Assembly (NCBI RefSeq): GCF_020907985.1
Contig: NZ_JAJJPA010000004.1
Coordinates: 62,001 to 126,000 of the forward strand
Direction of reading: 5' to 3'
Origin: Kitasatospora humi
Lineage (GTDB): Bacteria; Actinomycetota; Actinomycetes; Streptomycetales; Streptomycetaceae
Length of the DNA: 64,000 nt
Shown here: one piece after another, positions 1-9,555 of the stretch
Layout of the letters: every line of letters begins with the position of its first letter
How positions within the stretch are numbered: position 1 is the first letter of the stretch
The notes under the pieces: model-generated
Seen by the model: the letters and a program-made list of their open reading frames with translations, nothing else
The model's database searches: none
What the model was told of the DNA's origin: nothing
Translations under genes and position numbers: made by a program

Positions 1-347
1 CCGACCTGGCCGCCGCGCACGGGCTGGCGGTGGAGCCGGGCCGGATGGTCATCGAGCTGCGCCCGCCCGGCGTGGACAAGGGCGCCGCGCTCACCGCCCT
101 GGTGCGCGAACGCGGCGCGGGTGCGGTGCTCTACGCCGGCGACGACCTGGGCGACCTGGCCGCCTTCGACGCGGTCGACCGGCTGCGGGCCGACGGGCTG
201 CCCGGACTGCTGGTGGCCAGCGGCCCGGTGACCGGCGAGCCGCCCGTGCGCGAGGTGGCCGACCGGGCCGACCTGGTGGTGCCGGGGCCCGGCGGGGTGG
301 TGGAGCTGCTGGAGCGGCTGGGCGAGGAGCTCGCGCCGCACCGCTGA
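1..347 (+). CDS. otsB: Trehalose-6-phosphate phosphatase, C-terminal part
   Basis: Only the last 115 codons are inside the window; the reading frame is open from base 3 to the TGA at 345-347. The product would remove phosphate from trehalose 6-phosphate in the cytoplasm, the second step of OtsA/OtsB trehalose synthesis. The segment YAGDDLGDLAAF is the HAD motif IV seen in OtsB (DD pair binding magnesium), and the end (DLVVPGPGGVVELLERL) matches the usual C-terminal helix of the family. It converges on otsA with a 20-bp gap. Placement beside a trehalose-6-phosphate synthase supports the call. The N-terminal HAD motif I lies outside the window and cannot be checked. Confidence 0.85.
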   Translation, partial: DLAAAHGLAVEPGRMVIELRPPGVDKGAALTALVRERGAGAVLYAGDDLGDLAAFDAVDRLRADGLPGLLVASGPVTGEPPVREVADRADLVVPGPGGVVELLERLGEELAPHR

Positions 348-350
348 GCC

Positions 351-365
351 GCTGCCGGGGGCAGC
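351..365. terminator. Small hairpin between convergent otsB and otsA
   Basis: GCTGCC and GGCAGC form a 6-bp stem with a GGG loop in the 20-bp gap between the two stop codons. It could serve both genes, but the stem is short and there is no T tract, so this is a weak call. Confidence 0.3.
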
Positions 366-367
366 CT

Positions 368-1834
368 TCAGGCGGCGGTCAGGTCGGCCAGCTGGTCGAG
401 GAACCACTGCTGCGGCGGGAGCGCGGTGGCCGCCGCCGCCAGCCGCTTGGTGCGCTCGGTGCGCTCGGCGGCGGGCATGACCAGCGCCCGGTGCAGCGCG
501 TCGGCGGTGCCCACCACGTCGTAGGGGTTGATCCCGAGCGCGTCCTCGGCCAGCTCGGCCCAGGCGCCCGCCTCCCGGGAGAGCACCAGCGCGCAGCCCT
601 CCTCGGAGACCACCGGCACCTCCTTGGCGACCAGGTTCATGCCGTCCCGGATCGGGTTGACCAGCGCCACGTCGGCCAGCCGGTAGGCGGCCAGCGAGCG
701 GGCGAAGTCGTCCTCGACCTGGAGCACCAGCGGCTGCCAGGCGGCGGTGCCGAACTCGGCGTTGATCTCGTCGCTGACCCGCCGCACGGTCGCGGTGTAG
801 TCGCGGTACTCGGCCAGGTCCTGCCGGGACGGGTAGGCGAAGGCGATGTGCACCACCCTGCCGTGCCACTCGGGGCGGGTGCGCAGCAGGTGCCGGTAGG
901 CCTGCAGGCCGCGCACGATGTTCTTGCTGAGTTCGGTGCGGTCCACCCGGACGATGGTCCGCCGCGGATCCGGCCCGTCGTGGCCGACGGCGGCCCGCAG
1001 CGCCGCCAGCCGGTCGTCGACGTCCGCCCGGTGCGCCCGGTCGCGCAGGAACTCCCCGTCGGCGCCCAGGGCGTGCACGCCGAGCCGCGTGGTGCGGCCC
1101 TGGAACGTCACGGCCAGCGCCGCCCGGTCCACGGCCGCGCCCAGCACCCGCTCGCAGCAGTCGGCGAACGCCTCGGCCCAGCGCCGGGTGTGGAAGCCGG
1201 CCCGGTCCGCGCCCAGCACCCCGGTCAGCACCGCGACGGCCGACTCGTCCGGCAGCAGCCGGAAGTAGTCGGGCGACGCCCAGGGCGTGTGCAGGAAGTA
1301 GCCGATCCGCAGGTCGGGGCGGCGTTCCCGGAGCAGCGCCGGCACCAGGGTGAGGTGGTAGTCCTGCACCAGCACCGCCGCGCCCGGGGCGGCCTCGGCG
1401 GCCAGCGCCGCGGCGAAGGCCTCGTTGTACGCCCGGAAGCCGGTCCACTGCTCGGCCGCGGTCTGGTCGAAGACCGGGGCGGTAGGGGTGTTGTAGAGCT
1501 GGTGGTGCAGGAACCAGAGGGTGGAGTTGGCCACCCCGTTGTACGCCTGGTCGAAGACCACCGGGTCGATGTCCAGCATCCGGACGGCCTGTCGGCCGAC
1601 GTCGAACCCGGCCAGGTCCAGGCGTCCCCGCGGGGCCTGCCGGGCGGCTGCCCGGTCCGCCTCGCCGAGCGCCGCGCAGACCCAGACCGCGTGCGGGTCG
1701 TCGATCGCGGACAGCCCGGACACCAGACCGCCGCCACCGCGGTGGGCCGTCAGGGTGCCGTCCGCGGCGAGGCGGAAGGTGACCGGGCCGCGGTTGGAAG
1801 CGACCAGGACGCGTGCGGTCGTTTGCTCGGCCAT
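368..1834 (-). CDS. otsA: Trehalose-6-phosphate synthase (GT20)
   Basis: Makes trehalose 6-phosphate from a nucleotide-glucose donor and glucose 6-phosphate. The 488-residue protein begins with VASNRGPVTF (about residues 9-18), the N-terminal loop typical of GT20, contains the HTPWASPDYF stretch, and has NPIRDGMNLVAKE near residue 393, the donor-site signature. An in-frame upstream ATG at 1867 would add 11 residues (MPPRAPGKVAG) not expected in the family, so ATG 1834 is preferred. The gene lies 46 bp downstream of gpgS on the same strand, probably one transcript, so trehalose and glucosylglycerate-type solute genes may be co-expressed. otsB sits convergently next door rather than in the operon. 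Confidence 0.93.
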   Translation of the reverse strand: MAEQTTARVLVASNRGPVTFRLAADGTLTAHRGGGGLVSGLSAIDDPHAVWVCAALGEADRAAARQAPRGRLDLAGFDVGRQAVRMLDIDPVVFDQAYNGVANSTLWFLHHQLYNTPTAPVFDQTAAEQWTGFRAYNEAFAAALAAEAAPGAAVLVQDYHLTLVPALLRERRPDLRIGYFLHTPWASPDYFRLLPDESAVAVLTGVLGADRAGFHTRRWAEAFADCCERVLGAAVDRAALAVTFQGRTTRLGVHALGADGEFLRDRAHRADVDDRLAALRAAVGHDGPDPRRTIVRVDRTELSKNIVRGLQAYRHLLRTRPEWHGRVVHIAFAYPSRQDLAEYRDYTATVRRVSDEINAEFGTAAWQPLVLQVEDDFARSLAAYRLADVALVNPIRDGMNLVAKEVPVVSEEGCALVLSREAGAWAELAEDALGINPYDVVGTADALHRALVMPAAERTERTKRLAAAATALPPQQWFLDQLADLTAA

Positions 1835-1880
1835 ACCGGCAACCTTGCCGGGGGCGCGGGGTGGCAAACCAGGGCTTTCG

Positions 1881-2891
1881 TCACATCTGCCGGTCCCGGT
1901 ACTCCGGCAGCTCGATCACCGGGGGCCGCTCCAGGGCCGTCACCGGGTGGTCGTGCGCGGTGAACTCCCGGCTCACCGGGTCCCGCGAGAACTGGGTGAG
2001 GACGGGGCGGGCCAGGTCGTCGGTGGCCTTGAGCCGGTGGGTGCGGTCCAGCCGCTCCAGGGCGGTGCGGTAGATGGTGGCGGCCATCCGGCCCAGTGCT
2101 TGGCTGTCCTGGTGGCGGTGGTGGCGCACCCCGACGTCCACCTGGGCCAGCGCGTCCAGCCCGACCAGCTCCAGGGCGTCGACCAGCAGGCCCAGCTCCA
2201 CCCCGTAGCCGGTCGGGAAGTGCAGCCGCTCCAGCAGCGTGCGGCGGGCCGCGTACTCGCCGCCGAGGGGCTGCACGAAGCCGGCCAACTGCGGCCAGTG
2301 CAGGTTGAGCAGGGGTCTGGCGACCAGTTCGGTCACCCGGCCGCCGCCGGCCGGGACCACCGCGCCATCCGCCTCCAGGGGGCGGTCGTACATCGCCTTG
2401 ACCAGCTGGATCCCGGGATCGGTGAGCAGCGGGCCGACGATCCCGGAGACGAACGCCGGGTCGAACTCGCGCAGGTCGGCGTCGATGAAGCAGACGATCG
2501 CCCCGCTGGTCACCAGCAGCGACCGCCACAGCACCTCGCCCTTGCCGGGCACGGCCGGCAGCCGGGGCAGGATCGCGTCCCGGTGCACCACCCGGGCGCC
2601 GGCGGCCGCGGCCACCTCGGCGGTGCGGTCCACCGAGCCGGAGTCGACCACCACCAGCTCGTCCACCAGCGGTATCCGTTCCATCAGTTCGCGGCGGACC
2701 ACCTCGACGATCCCGCCGACCGTGGACTCCTCGTCGAGCGCCGGCAGCACCACGCTGACCGTGCCGGCCGCCCCGGCCGCCTCCTTGGCGGCCAGTAACC
2801 GCGGGACCGGCCGGTCGGCCGCGGTCCAGGACCGGCGGCGCAACCAGCTGGCCGCCTCCGGGAGTAGCGCGGGGCTCTGCTCGGCTGGCAA
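1881..2891 (-). CDS. gpgS: Glucosyl-3-phosphoglycerate synthase (GT81-like)
   Basis: Predicted to transfer glucose from a nucleotide sugar to 3-phosphoglycerate, the first step towards glucosylglycerate and, in mycobacteria, methylglucose polysaccharides. The GT-A fold is visible: VSVVLPALDEESTVG near the N-terminus, VDELVVVDSGSVDRT, FIDADLREF as the metal-binding acidic motif, and VQPLGGEYAARR in the acceptor region. The frame is open to 3155, but that extension is basic and low in quality and overlaps the riboswitch of thrC. A TTG at 2889-2891 has AGAGGAG six bases upstream and gives 336 residues, a normal length, so I chose TTG. It is divergent from thrC and likely co-transcribed with otsA. 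Confidence 0.85.
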   Translation of the reverse strand: MPAEQSPALLPEAASWLRRRSWTAADRPVPRLLAAKEAAGAAGTVSVVLPALDEESTVGGIVEVVRRELMERIPLVDELVVVDSGSVDRTAEVAAAAGARVVHRDAILPRLPAVPGKGEVLWRSLLVTSGAIVCFIDADLREFDPAFVSGIVGPLLTDPGIQLVKAMYDRPLEADGAVVPAGGGRVTELVARPLLNLHWPQLAGFVQPLGGEYAARRTLLERLHFPTGYGVELGLLVDALELVGLDALAQVDVGVRHHRHQDSQALGRMAATIYRTALERLDRTHRLKATDDLARPVLTQFSRDPVSREFTAHDHPVTALERPPVIELPEYRDRQM

Positions 2892-3063
2892 ATCTCGCTC
2901 CTCTGAAGTGGTCCGAACCGTCTCGCGGTGCGGACGGTCCCTTTCGGCTCTGCTGCCTTCGGATACAGTCTTCGTACTGCGGTCAGACCTTCGCACACCG
3001 GGGTGGACCGCCGGGAAACGTCGGCTCCCGCATGCCTTTCGGGTGCCGGTGACAACTTCACAG

Positions 3064-3195
3064 AGCTCATCCAGAGGGACTGAGGGAACGGCCCGTTGAC
3101 GTCCCGGCAACCTTCTCGACCGGCCTGTAGCAGGCCCCGGCGGGACAGGTGCCAATTCCGGCCCGGGCGCGACCGCGTCACGGGGAAGATGAGGA
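3064..3195 (+). promoter_or_regulatory. SAM-I (S-box) riboswitch ahead of thrC
   Basis: The segment carries the S-box signature in order: TCATCCAGAG, GAGGGA, a GGCCC-N3-GA block, CCGGCAACC, then a variable helix, GGTGCCAATTCC, and closing bases. CTCATC (3066-3071) pairs with GATGAG (3188-3193) as the P1 helix. The ribosome site GAGGAGAGAG directly follows and overlaps the end of P1, so control could be at translation. S-box RNAs bind S-adenosylmethionine. Threonine synthase competes with methionine synthesis for O-phosphohomoserine, so this placement makes metabolic sense, although S-boxes more often precede methionine genes. Confidence 0.88.
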
Positions 3196-3211
3196 GAGAG
3201 GCCTCGCCGCC

Positions 3212-4489
3212 ATGGCTACCGCTGCCCCTGCCGCAACGTCCACCGTTGACCTCGGCCCCGCCGCCGCCCTGTCCTGCCGGGAGTGCGGCACCGAGTTCCC
3301 GCTCGGTCCCAGCTTCGCCTGTTTGGAGTGTTTCGGCCCGCTGGAGATCGCCTACGACTACAGCGGCTACGACACCGCTGGGCTGCGGGCCCGGATCGAG
3401 GCCGGTCCGGCCTCGATCTGGCGCTACGCGCCGCTGCTCCCGGTGCCGGCCGAGGTGGCGAGCCGACCCAACCTCAACCCCGGGTGGACCCCGCTGGTCG
3501 CGGCGGACCGGCTCGGCAGGGAGCTCGGGTTCACCGGCCGGCTGCACGTCAAGGACGATTCCGGCAACCCCACCCACTCGTTCAAGGACCGGGTGGTGGC
3601 CTGCGCCGTCGAGGCGGCCCGGGCCTTCGACTTCACCACCCTGTCCTGCTCCTCCACCGGCAACCTGGCCGGCGCGGTGGGCGCCGCGGCGGCCCGGGCC
3701 GGCCTGCGCTCCTGCGTCTTCATCCCGCACGACCTGGAGCACGCCAAGATCGTCATGGCCGCGGTCTACGGCGGCGACCTGGTCGGCATCGAGGGCAACT
3801 ACGACGACGTGAACCGGTTCTGCTCCGAACTGATCGGCGATCCGGCCGGCGAGGGCTGGGGCTTCGTCAACGTCAACCTGCGGCCGTACTACGGCGAGGG
3901 CTCCAAGACGCTGGCCTTCGAGATCTGCGAGCAGCTCGGCTGGCGGCTGCCGGAGCAGATCGTGGTCCCGATCGCCTCCGGCTCCCAACTCACCAAGATC
4001 GACAAGGGGCTGCGGGAGCTGATCCGGCTCGGGCTGGTCGAGGACCGGCCGTACCGGATCTTCGGTGCCCAGGCGACCGGCTGCTCCCCGGTGGCCGAGG
4101 CGTTCAAGGCCGGTCGGGACGTGATCCGCCCGGTCAAGCCGGACACCATCGCCAAGTCGCTGGCGATCGGCAACCCGGCGGACGGCCCCTACGTGCTGGA
4201 CATCGCCCGGCGCACCGGCGGCGCGGTGGAGGACGTCACGGACGCCGAGGTGGTCGAGGCGATCGGCCTGCTGGCCCGCACCGAGGGCATCTTCGCCGAG
4301 ACCGCCGGCGGCGTGACCATCGGCGTGCTCAAGAAGTTGGTCGAGAGCGGACAGCTGGACCCGAGCAGGGAGACCGTGGCCATCAACACCGGCGACGGCC
4401 TCAAGACGCTGGACGCGGCGGCAGGGGCCGGCCTGACCGCGGTGATCCGGCCGAGCCTGGAGTCGTTCCGGGCCGCCGGCCTGGGCTGA
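3212..4489 (+). CDS. thrC: Threonine synthase
   Basis: PLP enzyme converting O-phosphohomoserine to threonine, 425 residues. An N-terminal zinc-ribbon-like module has cysteines at residues 22, 25, 37 and 40 (CRECG and CLECFG). The PLP lysine is K125 in NPTHSFKDR, followed by SCSSTGNLAGA, the phosphate-binding loop, and the C-terminal ETAGGVTIG and INTGDGLKT stretches of fold type II enzymes. ATG 3212 has GAGGAGAGAG 12 bases upstream; an in-frame ATG at 3149 lies inside the riboswitch and is rejected. A small sulfur carrier gene follows after 56 bp, probably co-transcribed. Confidence 0.95.
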   Translation: MATAAPAATSTVDLGPAAALSCRECGTEFPLGPSFACLECFGPLEIAYDYSGYDTAGLRARIEAGPASIWRYAPLLPVPAEVASRPNLNPGWTPLVAADRLGRELGFTGRLHVKDDSGNPTHSFKDRVVACAVEAARAFDFTTLSCSSTGNLAGAVGAAAARAGLRSCVFIPHDLEHAKIVMAAVYGGDLVGIEGNYDDVNRFCSELIGDPAGEGWGFVNVNLRPYYGEGSKTLAFEICEQLGWRLPEQIVVPIASGSQLTKIDKGLRELIRLGLVEDRPYRIFGAQATGCSPVAEAFKAGRDVIRPVKPDTIAKSLAIGNPADGPYVLDIARRTGGAVEDVTDAEVVEAIGLLARTEGIFAETAGGVTIGVLKKLVESGQLDPSRETVAINTGDGLKTLDAAAGAGLTAVIRPSLESFRAAGLG

Positions 4490-4545
4490 GTCCGCCCGGG
4501 TCCCCCACCGAGAACCGCCCGAACGCCCGAACGAGGAGTACCCCC

Positions 4546-4824
4546 ATGAGCGCCACCGTCCGCATTCCCACCATCCTGCGCACCTACACCGACGGCCGGT
4601 CCGAGGTGACCGCCGAAGGTGCCACCCTGGCCGAGGTGATCGCCGACCTGGACCGCAACCACACCGGCATCGGCGCCCGACTCCTGGACGACACCGGCAA
4701 GTTGCGCCGGTTCGTCAACGTCTACGTGAACGACGACGACGTGCGGTTCGCCGACGGCCTGGCGACCGAGATCCCGGGTGGCGCCGGCATCTCGATCATC
4801 CCGGCGGTGGCGGGCGGCTGCTGA
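4546..4824 (+). CDS. CysO/MoaD/ThiS-like sulfur carrier protein with C-terminal Gly-Gly-Cys
   Basis: A 92-residue beta-grasp protein closely resembling mycobacterial CysO: IPTILRTYTDG at the start, LHRF/LRRFVNVYVNDDDVRF in the middle and IPAVAGG at the end. Such carriers are adenylated at the terminal di-glycine, loaded as thiocarboxylate and donate sulfur, in CysO to a PLP-dependent cysteine synthase. Here the frame continues one codon past Gly-Gly: the protein ends GGC. It would need removal of the last Cys by a JAMM-type (Mec+-like) protease before activation, or it mimics the CysO-Cys adduct. GAGGAG lies upstream of ATG 4546. Probably cotranscribed with thrC and ended by the hairpin at 4842. 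Confidence 0.85.
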   Translation: MSATVRIPTILRTYTDGRSEVTAEGATLAEVIADLDRNHTGIGARLLDDTGKLRRFVNVYVNDDDVRFADGLATEIPGGAGISIIPAVAGGC

Positions 4825-4841
4825 CGGCCCATCAGGGCCCG

Positions 4842-4883
4842 GCGGGGCGTCGTGCGGTCATGGCGGGCCGCACGGCGCCCCGC
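4842..4883 (+). terminator. Strong hairpin after the thrC-carrier unit
   Basis: Sixteen-base arms (4842-4857 and 4868-4883) pair with a single G-T wobble around a 10-base loop, 17 bases after the stop codon. There is no T tract, as is common for terminators in this group. Confidence 0.65.
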
Positions 4884-5332
4884 GTCCTGCCCGGGGGTGG
4901 TCCGCGGCAGGTGATGGCAGGGCATAGGCTGTCCGTGCCGGCGGCGGTCCGGGCGTCTTGGTCGCTGAGACGCAACTGCCGAGGTGCCACTGGAATCGTG
5001 CTCGGGACGCGTCAGAATTCTTCGAGCAATTCGTGGTTTAAGTCCGCTATGTCCCATGCGAATTGCGGCCTCTGTCGCATTCCTCCCCAGCTGTCCCTTG
5101 GCGCGGCGGTCGAATTGGCGTCCGGTGACCCTGTTGCTCAGGGCACTGCTCCGGATACATTCAGCCGCGGTCGACGCATTTGCCCGCCCAGGTCGCCAAC
5201 TGGCGCCCTGGCGTGGGTCGCTGCGGCATGCAGGGCCACGCCCCGGGGGGACACCTTCGGCATGGTCCGCCAGACCCGGGTCCGCGACCTGCGGACCCGT
5301 GAAGGGCCAGCACAGCACTAGGGGAGTTCGGA
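4884..5332 (+). other. Intergenic region and probable long leader of the cold-shock gene
   Basis: About 450 bases without a credible gene. The stretch 5010-5110 is clearly less GC-rich than the surroundings (for example GAATTCTTCGAGCAATTC), which suits a promoter or a long untranslated leader as is common for cold-shock genes. I cannot point to a confident -10/-35 pair. Reading frames here lack ribosome sites and family features. Confidence 0.4.
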
Positions 5333-5539
5333 ATGGCTCAGGGCACCGTCAAGTGGTTCAACGCGGAGAAGGGCTACGGCTTCATCGCGGTCGACGGTGG
5401 TGCGGACGTGTTCGTCCACTACAGCGCGATCCAGATGGACGGCTACCGCACCCTCGAGGAGGGCCAGCGGGTCGAGTTCGAGATCTCCCAGGGACAGAAG
5501 GGCCCGCAGGCGGACATGGTTCGCGCTGCTCAGGGCTGA
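5333..5539 (+). CDS. Cold-shock protein, CspA family
   Basis: A 68-residue single cold-shock domain. RNP1 is KGYGFI and RNP2 is VFVHYSA; the N-terminal GTVKWFN and the C-terminal QGPQA-type end are canonical. It binds single-stranded RNA/DNA and acts as an RNA chaperone in the cytoplasm. AGGGGAG precedes ATG 5333. It lies between the thrC unit and groEL, an arrangement I recognise from Streptomyces chromosomes, and is closed off by a 21-bp hairpin. A longer in-window paralogue is at 23548. Confidence 0.95.
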   Translation: MAQGTVKWFNAEKGYGFIAVDGGADVFVHYSAIQMDGYRTLEEGQRVEFEISQGQKGPQADMVRAAQG

Positions 5540-5585
5540 CCCTTCCGAGCCTCGGAGTCTCGGCTCGCACCGAGCTGGTGGACCG

Positions 5586-5644
5586 AAGCGGCCGAGCCCG
5601 CGTCCGACTTCCCGTACGGGAGCCGGACGCGGGCTCGGCCGCTT
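5586..5644 (+). terminator. 21-bp perfect hairpin after the cold-shock gene
   Basis: Bases 5586-5606 and 5624-5644 are exact reverse complements (AAGCGGCCGAGC...), with a 17-base loop, starting 47 bases after the stop. The arms end in TT. It insulates the CIRCE-controlled groEL promoter from read-through. Confidence 0.85.
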
Positions 5645-5692
5645 GTCGTCGTCGCGCGGTGCGTCCGCCGCGCGCCGTCCACTGCGAAGGAG

Positions 5693-5719
5693 CTTGCACT
5701 CACCACCCCAGAGTGCTAA
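5693..5719 (+). promoter_or_regulatory. CIRCE-type HrcA operator, upstream copy, overlapping a promoter
   Basis: CTTGCACTC, nine bases, GAGTGCTAA. The right arm is a perfect CIRCE half-site and the left arm matches TTAGCACTC at seven of nine positions. A -35-like TTGCAC (5694-5699) and a -10-like TAATCA (5717-5722), 17 bases apart, coincide with the two arms, so a bound HrcA repressor would block the polymerase. Confidence 0.75.
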
Positions 5720-5728
5720 TCATTGGCG

Positions 5729-7496
<1,768 letters not shown>

Positions 7497-7529
7497 TCCT
7501 CCGTCGAGGATCGGTCGTTCTGATCGCTT

Positions 7530-7569
7530 CGCGAGGGCGGTCTCCCCGAGAGGGGAGGCCGCCCTCGCG
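7530..7569 (+). terminator. 18-bp hairpin after groEL
   Basis: 7530-7547 pairs with 7552-7569 (one G-T pair) around a GAGA tetraloop, 33 bases after the groEL stop. A typical strong GC-rich terminator. Confidence 0.85.
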
Positions 7570-7735
7570 GCGTTCCCGGCAACGCTCACCCGTTCGGGGG
7601 AGGCTGGGTGCGTGGACGGTTCCGGTACCTCCGACGGCCAGTACGGACAGCCGGTCCATGTGCCCGAGCCCTTCGGCATCGAGTTGCCGACGGATCGATT
7701 CCCGATCGCCAAGTCGGCTGCGCGAAAATGACCGC

Positions 7736-8092
7736 ATGACCACCCCTGATCTCGAAGCCGCCCTGCACGCCGCCCGCGCCGCGATCCTGGCCGACCTCTC
7801 CGCCCGGGAGGTGGCGGACGCGGCGGTGGTCTCGATCGTGGAGGACGCGGTCACCCACCGGCGTTGGTGGCTGGAGCAGTGGCCGCAGGGCAGCGAGTTC
7901 GTGCTCGGGCTGGTGGCGCAGGACGTCCAGGACGCGCTGCTGGAGCAGTACGGCCGGTGGCCGATCTGCCTGGACTGCCAGGCGGCCGACGGCGATCTGC
8001 ACGCGCTCGGCGTGGAGCCGGAGTTGGGGCCGGATCCGCACTGGGTGTGCGGCAAGCGGGGTGTGGTGGTGGCCCCGGTGGGGTCGCTCTAG
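7736..8092 (+). CDS. Conserved hypothetical protein with CxxC pair
   Basis: A 118-residue protein I do not recognise by name. The N-terminal half is helical (ALHAARAAILADLSAREVAD); the C-terminal half has ICLDC and a later VCGKRG, which could form a small metal-binding knuckle of the type seen in polymerase- or RNA-associated proteins. ATG 7736 follows an AT-richer CGCGAAAATGACCGC stretch without a clear ribosome site, so the transcript may be nearly leaderless. Its stop codon lies in a CTAG palindrome that is also the stop codon of the convergent HD gene. Coding bias is strong, so a real gene is likely. Confidence 0.75.
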   Translation: MTTPDLEAALHAARAAILADLSAREVADAAVVSIVEDAVTHRRWWLEQWPQGSEFVLGLVAQDVQDALLEQYGRWPICLDCQAADGDLHALGVEPELGPDPHWVCGKRGVVVAPVGSL

Positions 8093-8748
8093 GGCTCCAG
8101 GGTGGCGAGCTCGGCCGCCAGGTTGGCGCGGGCCGCCGAGTCGAACCGCTCCCGGGCGGCCGGGGTGCGGTAGAGCGCGGGCAGGGCGAGCAGCTGCCGC
8201 AGGATCGCCGCCCGGCCCGCCCGGAACGGCTCCTCGGGCACGAACGCGTATTCGGCGCGGACCGCCGCCGCATAGGCCGCGTAGCGCTCCGGGGTGCCGC
8301 CCAGCACCGCCAGGTCGGCGTCGCAGAGCACCTCGCCGTTGCGGTCGCCGGGCTCGGGGTGGTGGGTGACGGTCAGCAGGACGAGCCGGGTCACCTCGGC
8401 GACGAGCTCCTCGGGCACGCCGAGCGCGCGCAGCGCCCTTGCGGCGAGGGCGGCGCTGCGCTCCTCGTTCTCGGAGCGGTCCGGGCGGTAGACGGCGTCG
8501 TGGAACCAGGCGGCCAGCCGCACTGCGTCCGGGTCGGCGGCGTGGCCGGCGAGGGCGTCCACCTGGTCGAGGACCGCCAGCAGGTGGTCGGTGGTGTGGT
8601 AGCGGCGCTGCGGTTCGGCCCAGCAGTCGAGCAGCTTGCGGCCGTGCGGCGCGGGCTCGGCGGTGGCGCCGGCGCGGCTGAGCACGCTGCACCAGCGGGC
8701 GAGCAGCGCATCGGCGGCGGGGTGCGGGTCTGTCGGCATGGCGGTCAT
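8089..8748 (-). CDS. HD-domain phosphohydrolase-like protein
   Basis: A protein of 219 residues (216 if the second ATG at 8739 is used) resembling the predicted metal-dependent HD superfamily hydrolases of COG4339. The first metal histidine is in RRYHTTDHL, the HD doublet is in AAWFHDAVY, and further ligands are plausible in LVLLTVTHHPEP and LCDADLAVLGG. The DR(S)ENEERSAALA motif after HD is typical of this group. Substrate unknown. Its stop codon overlaps that of the upstream convergent gene by four bases. Confidence 0.8.
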   Translation of the reverse strand: MTAMPTDPHPAADALLARWCSVLSRAGATAEPAPHGRKLLDCWAEPQRRYHTTDHLLAVLDQVDALAGHAADPDAVRLAAWFHDAVYRPDRSENEERSAALAARALRALGVPEELVAEVTRLVLLTVTHHPEPGDRNGEVLCDADLAVLGGTPERYAAYAAAVRAEYAFVPEEPFRAGRAAILRQLLALPALYRTPAARERFDSAARANLAAELATLEP

Positions 8749-8823
8749 TCTGGGTGCCGCCGGAGCCGTTGTCACCCGCCGGGGGCTCGCGGGCGGCGCC
8801 GGTGGTGTGGCAGGCTGGCCGAC

Positions 8824-9519
8824 ATGTCTAGACCAATGCTCGAAGTCATCGCGCTGACCGCGGCAGACGCCCGGGCCGCGCAGTCCGGCGGCGCCGACCG
8901 CCTCGAACTGGTCGCCGACATGGCCGCCGACGGACTCAGCCCGGCGGTGGCCGACTTCGCCGCGGTCCGGGCGGCCGTGGACCTCCCGCTGCGGGTGATG
9001 CTGCGGATCCGCGACGGCTTCACCCCCGGCGACCTGGACGGGCTGGGCGAGCGGGCCGCCGCGCTGCGGGCCGAGGGCGCCGAGGAGTTCGTGCTCGGCT
9101 TCCTGACTCCGGACGGCGCGGTCGACCTGCCCGCCGTCCGAGCCGTCGCCGCGGCCGTGGCCGGCTGCCGCTGGACCTTCCACCGGGCGATCGACCACAG
9201 CGCCGACCGGGCCGCCGTACGGGCCGCGGTCGGCGAACTGCCCGGCCTGGACACCTTCCTCACCTCGGGCGCCGCCGCCGGGGTGGACGCCGGCCGCGAG
9301 GTGCTCCGCGGCGAGCTGGCCAGGGCGGGGGAGCCCGGCTACCGCCAGCGGATGCTGATCGGCGGCGGCCTGCGCGAGGAGCACCTGCCCGGGCTGCTCG
9401 CCGAGGGCTTCGACGCCTTCCACGTCGGCGGGGCGGTGCGCACCGACGGCTGGGCCGGCGGCGTCGAGGCGGCCAAGGTCGCGCGCTGGCGCGGGCTGAT
9501 CGACCGGACGCGGCCCTGA
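8824..9519 (+). CDS. cutC: CutC family protein (copper homeostasis-like)
   Basis: A 231-residue TIM-barrel protein. The opening LEVIALTAADARAAQSGGADRLELV is the CutC signature (read in two pieces), followed by LRVMLRIRDGF, the CRWTFHRAID motif with conserved H and R, and LIGGGLREEHLP. CutC was named for copper tolerance in Escherichia coli, but its biochemical role is disputed, so the function is uncertain. ATG 8824 gives the standard length. The 3' end including the stop codon is part of an imperfect tandem repeat, followed by a hairpin shared with the convergent helicase gene. Confidence 0.88.
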   Translation: MSRPMLEVIALTAADARAAQSGGADRLELVADMAADGLSPAVADFAAVRAAVDLPLRVMLRIRDGFTPGDLDGLGERAAALRAEGAEEFVLGFLTPDGAVDLPAVRAVAAAVAGCRWTFHRAIDHSADRAAVRAAVGELPGLDTFLTSGAAAGVDAGREVLRGELARAGEPGYRQRMLIGGGLREEHLPGLLAEGFDAFHVGGAVRTDGWAGGVEAAKVARWRGLIDRTRP

Positions 9520-9555
9520 CGGCGAGTGGACCGCACGCGGACCCCTGACGGCGAG
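9502..9555 (+). repeat. Imperfect tandem repeat containing the cutC stop codon
   Basis: GACCGGACGCGG-CCCTGACGGCGAG (9502-9526) is followed by GACCGCACGCGG-ACCCCTGACGGCGAG (9529-9555). The TGA of cutC is inside the first copy and is repeated in the second. Confidence 0.8.
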
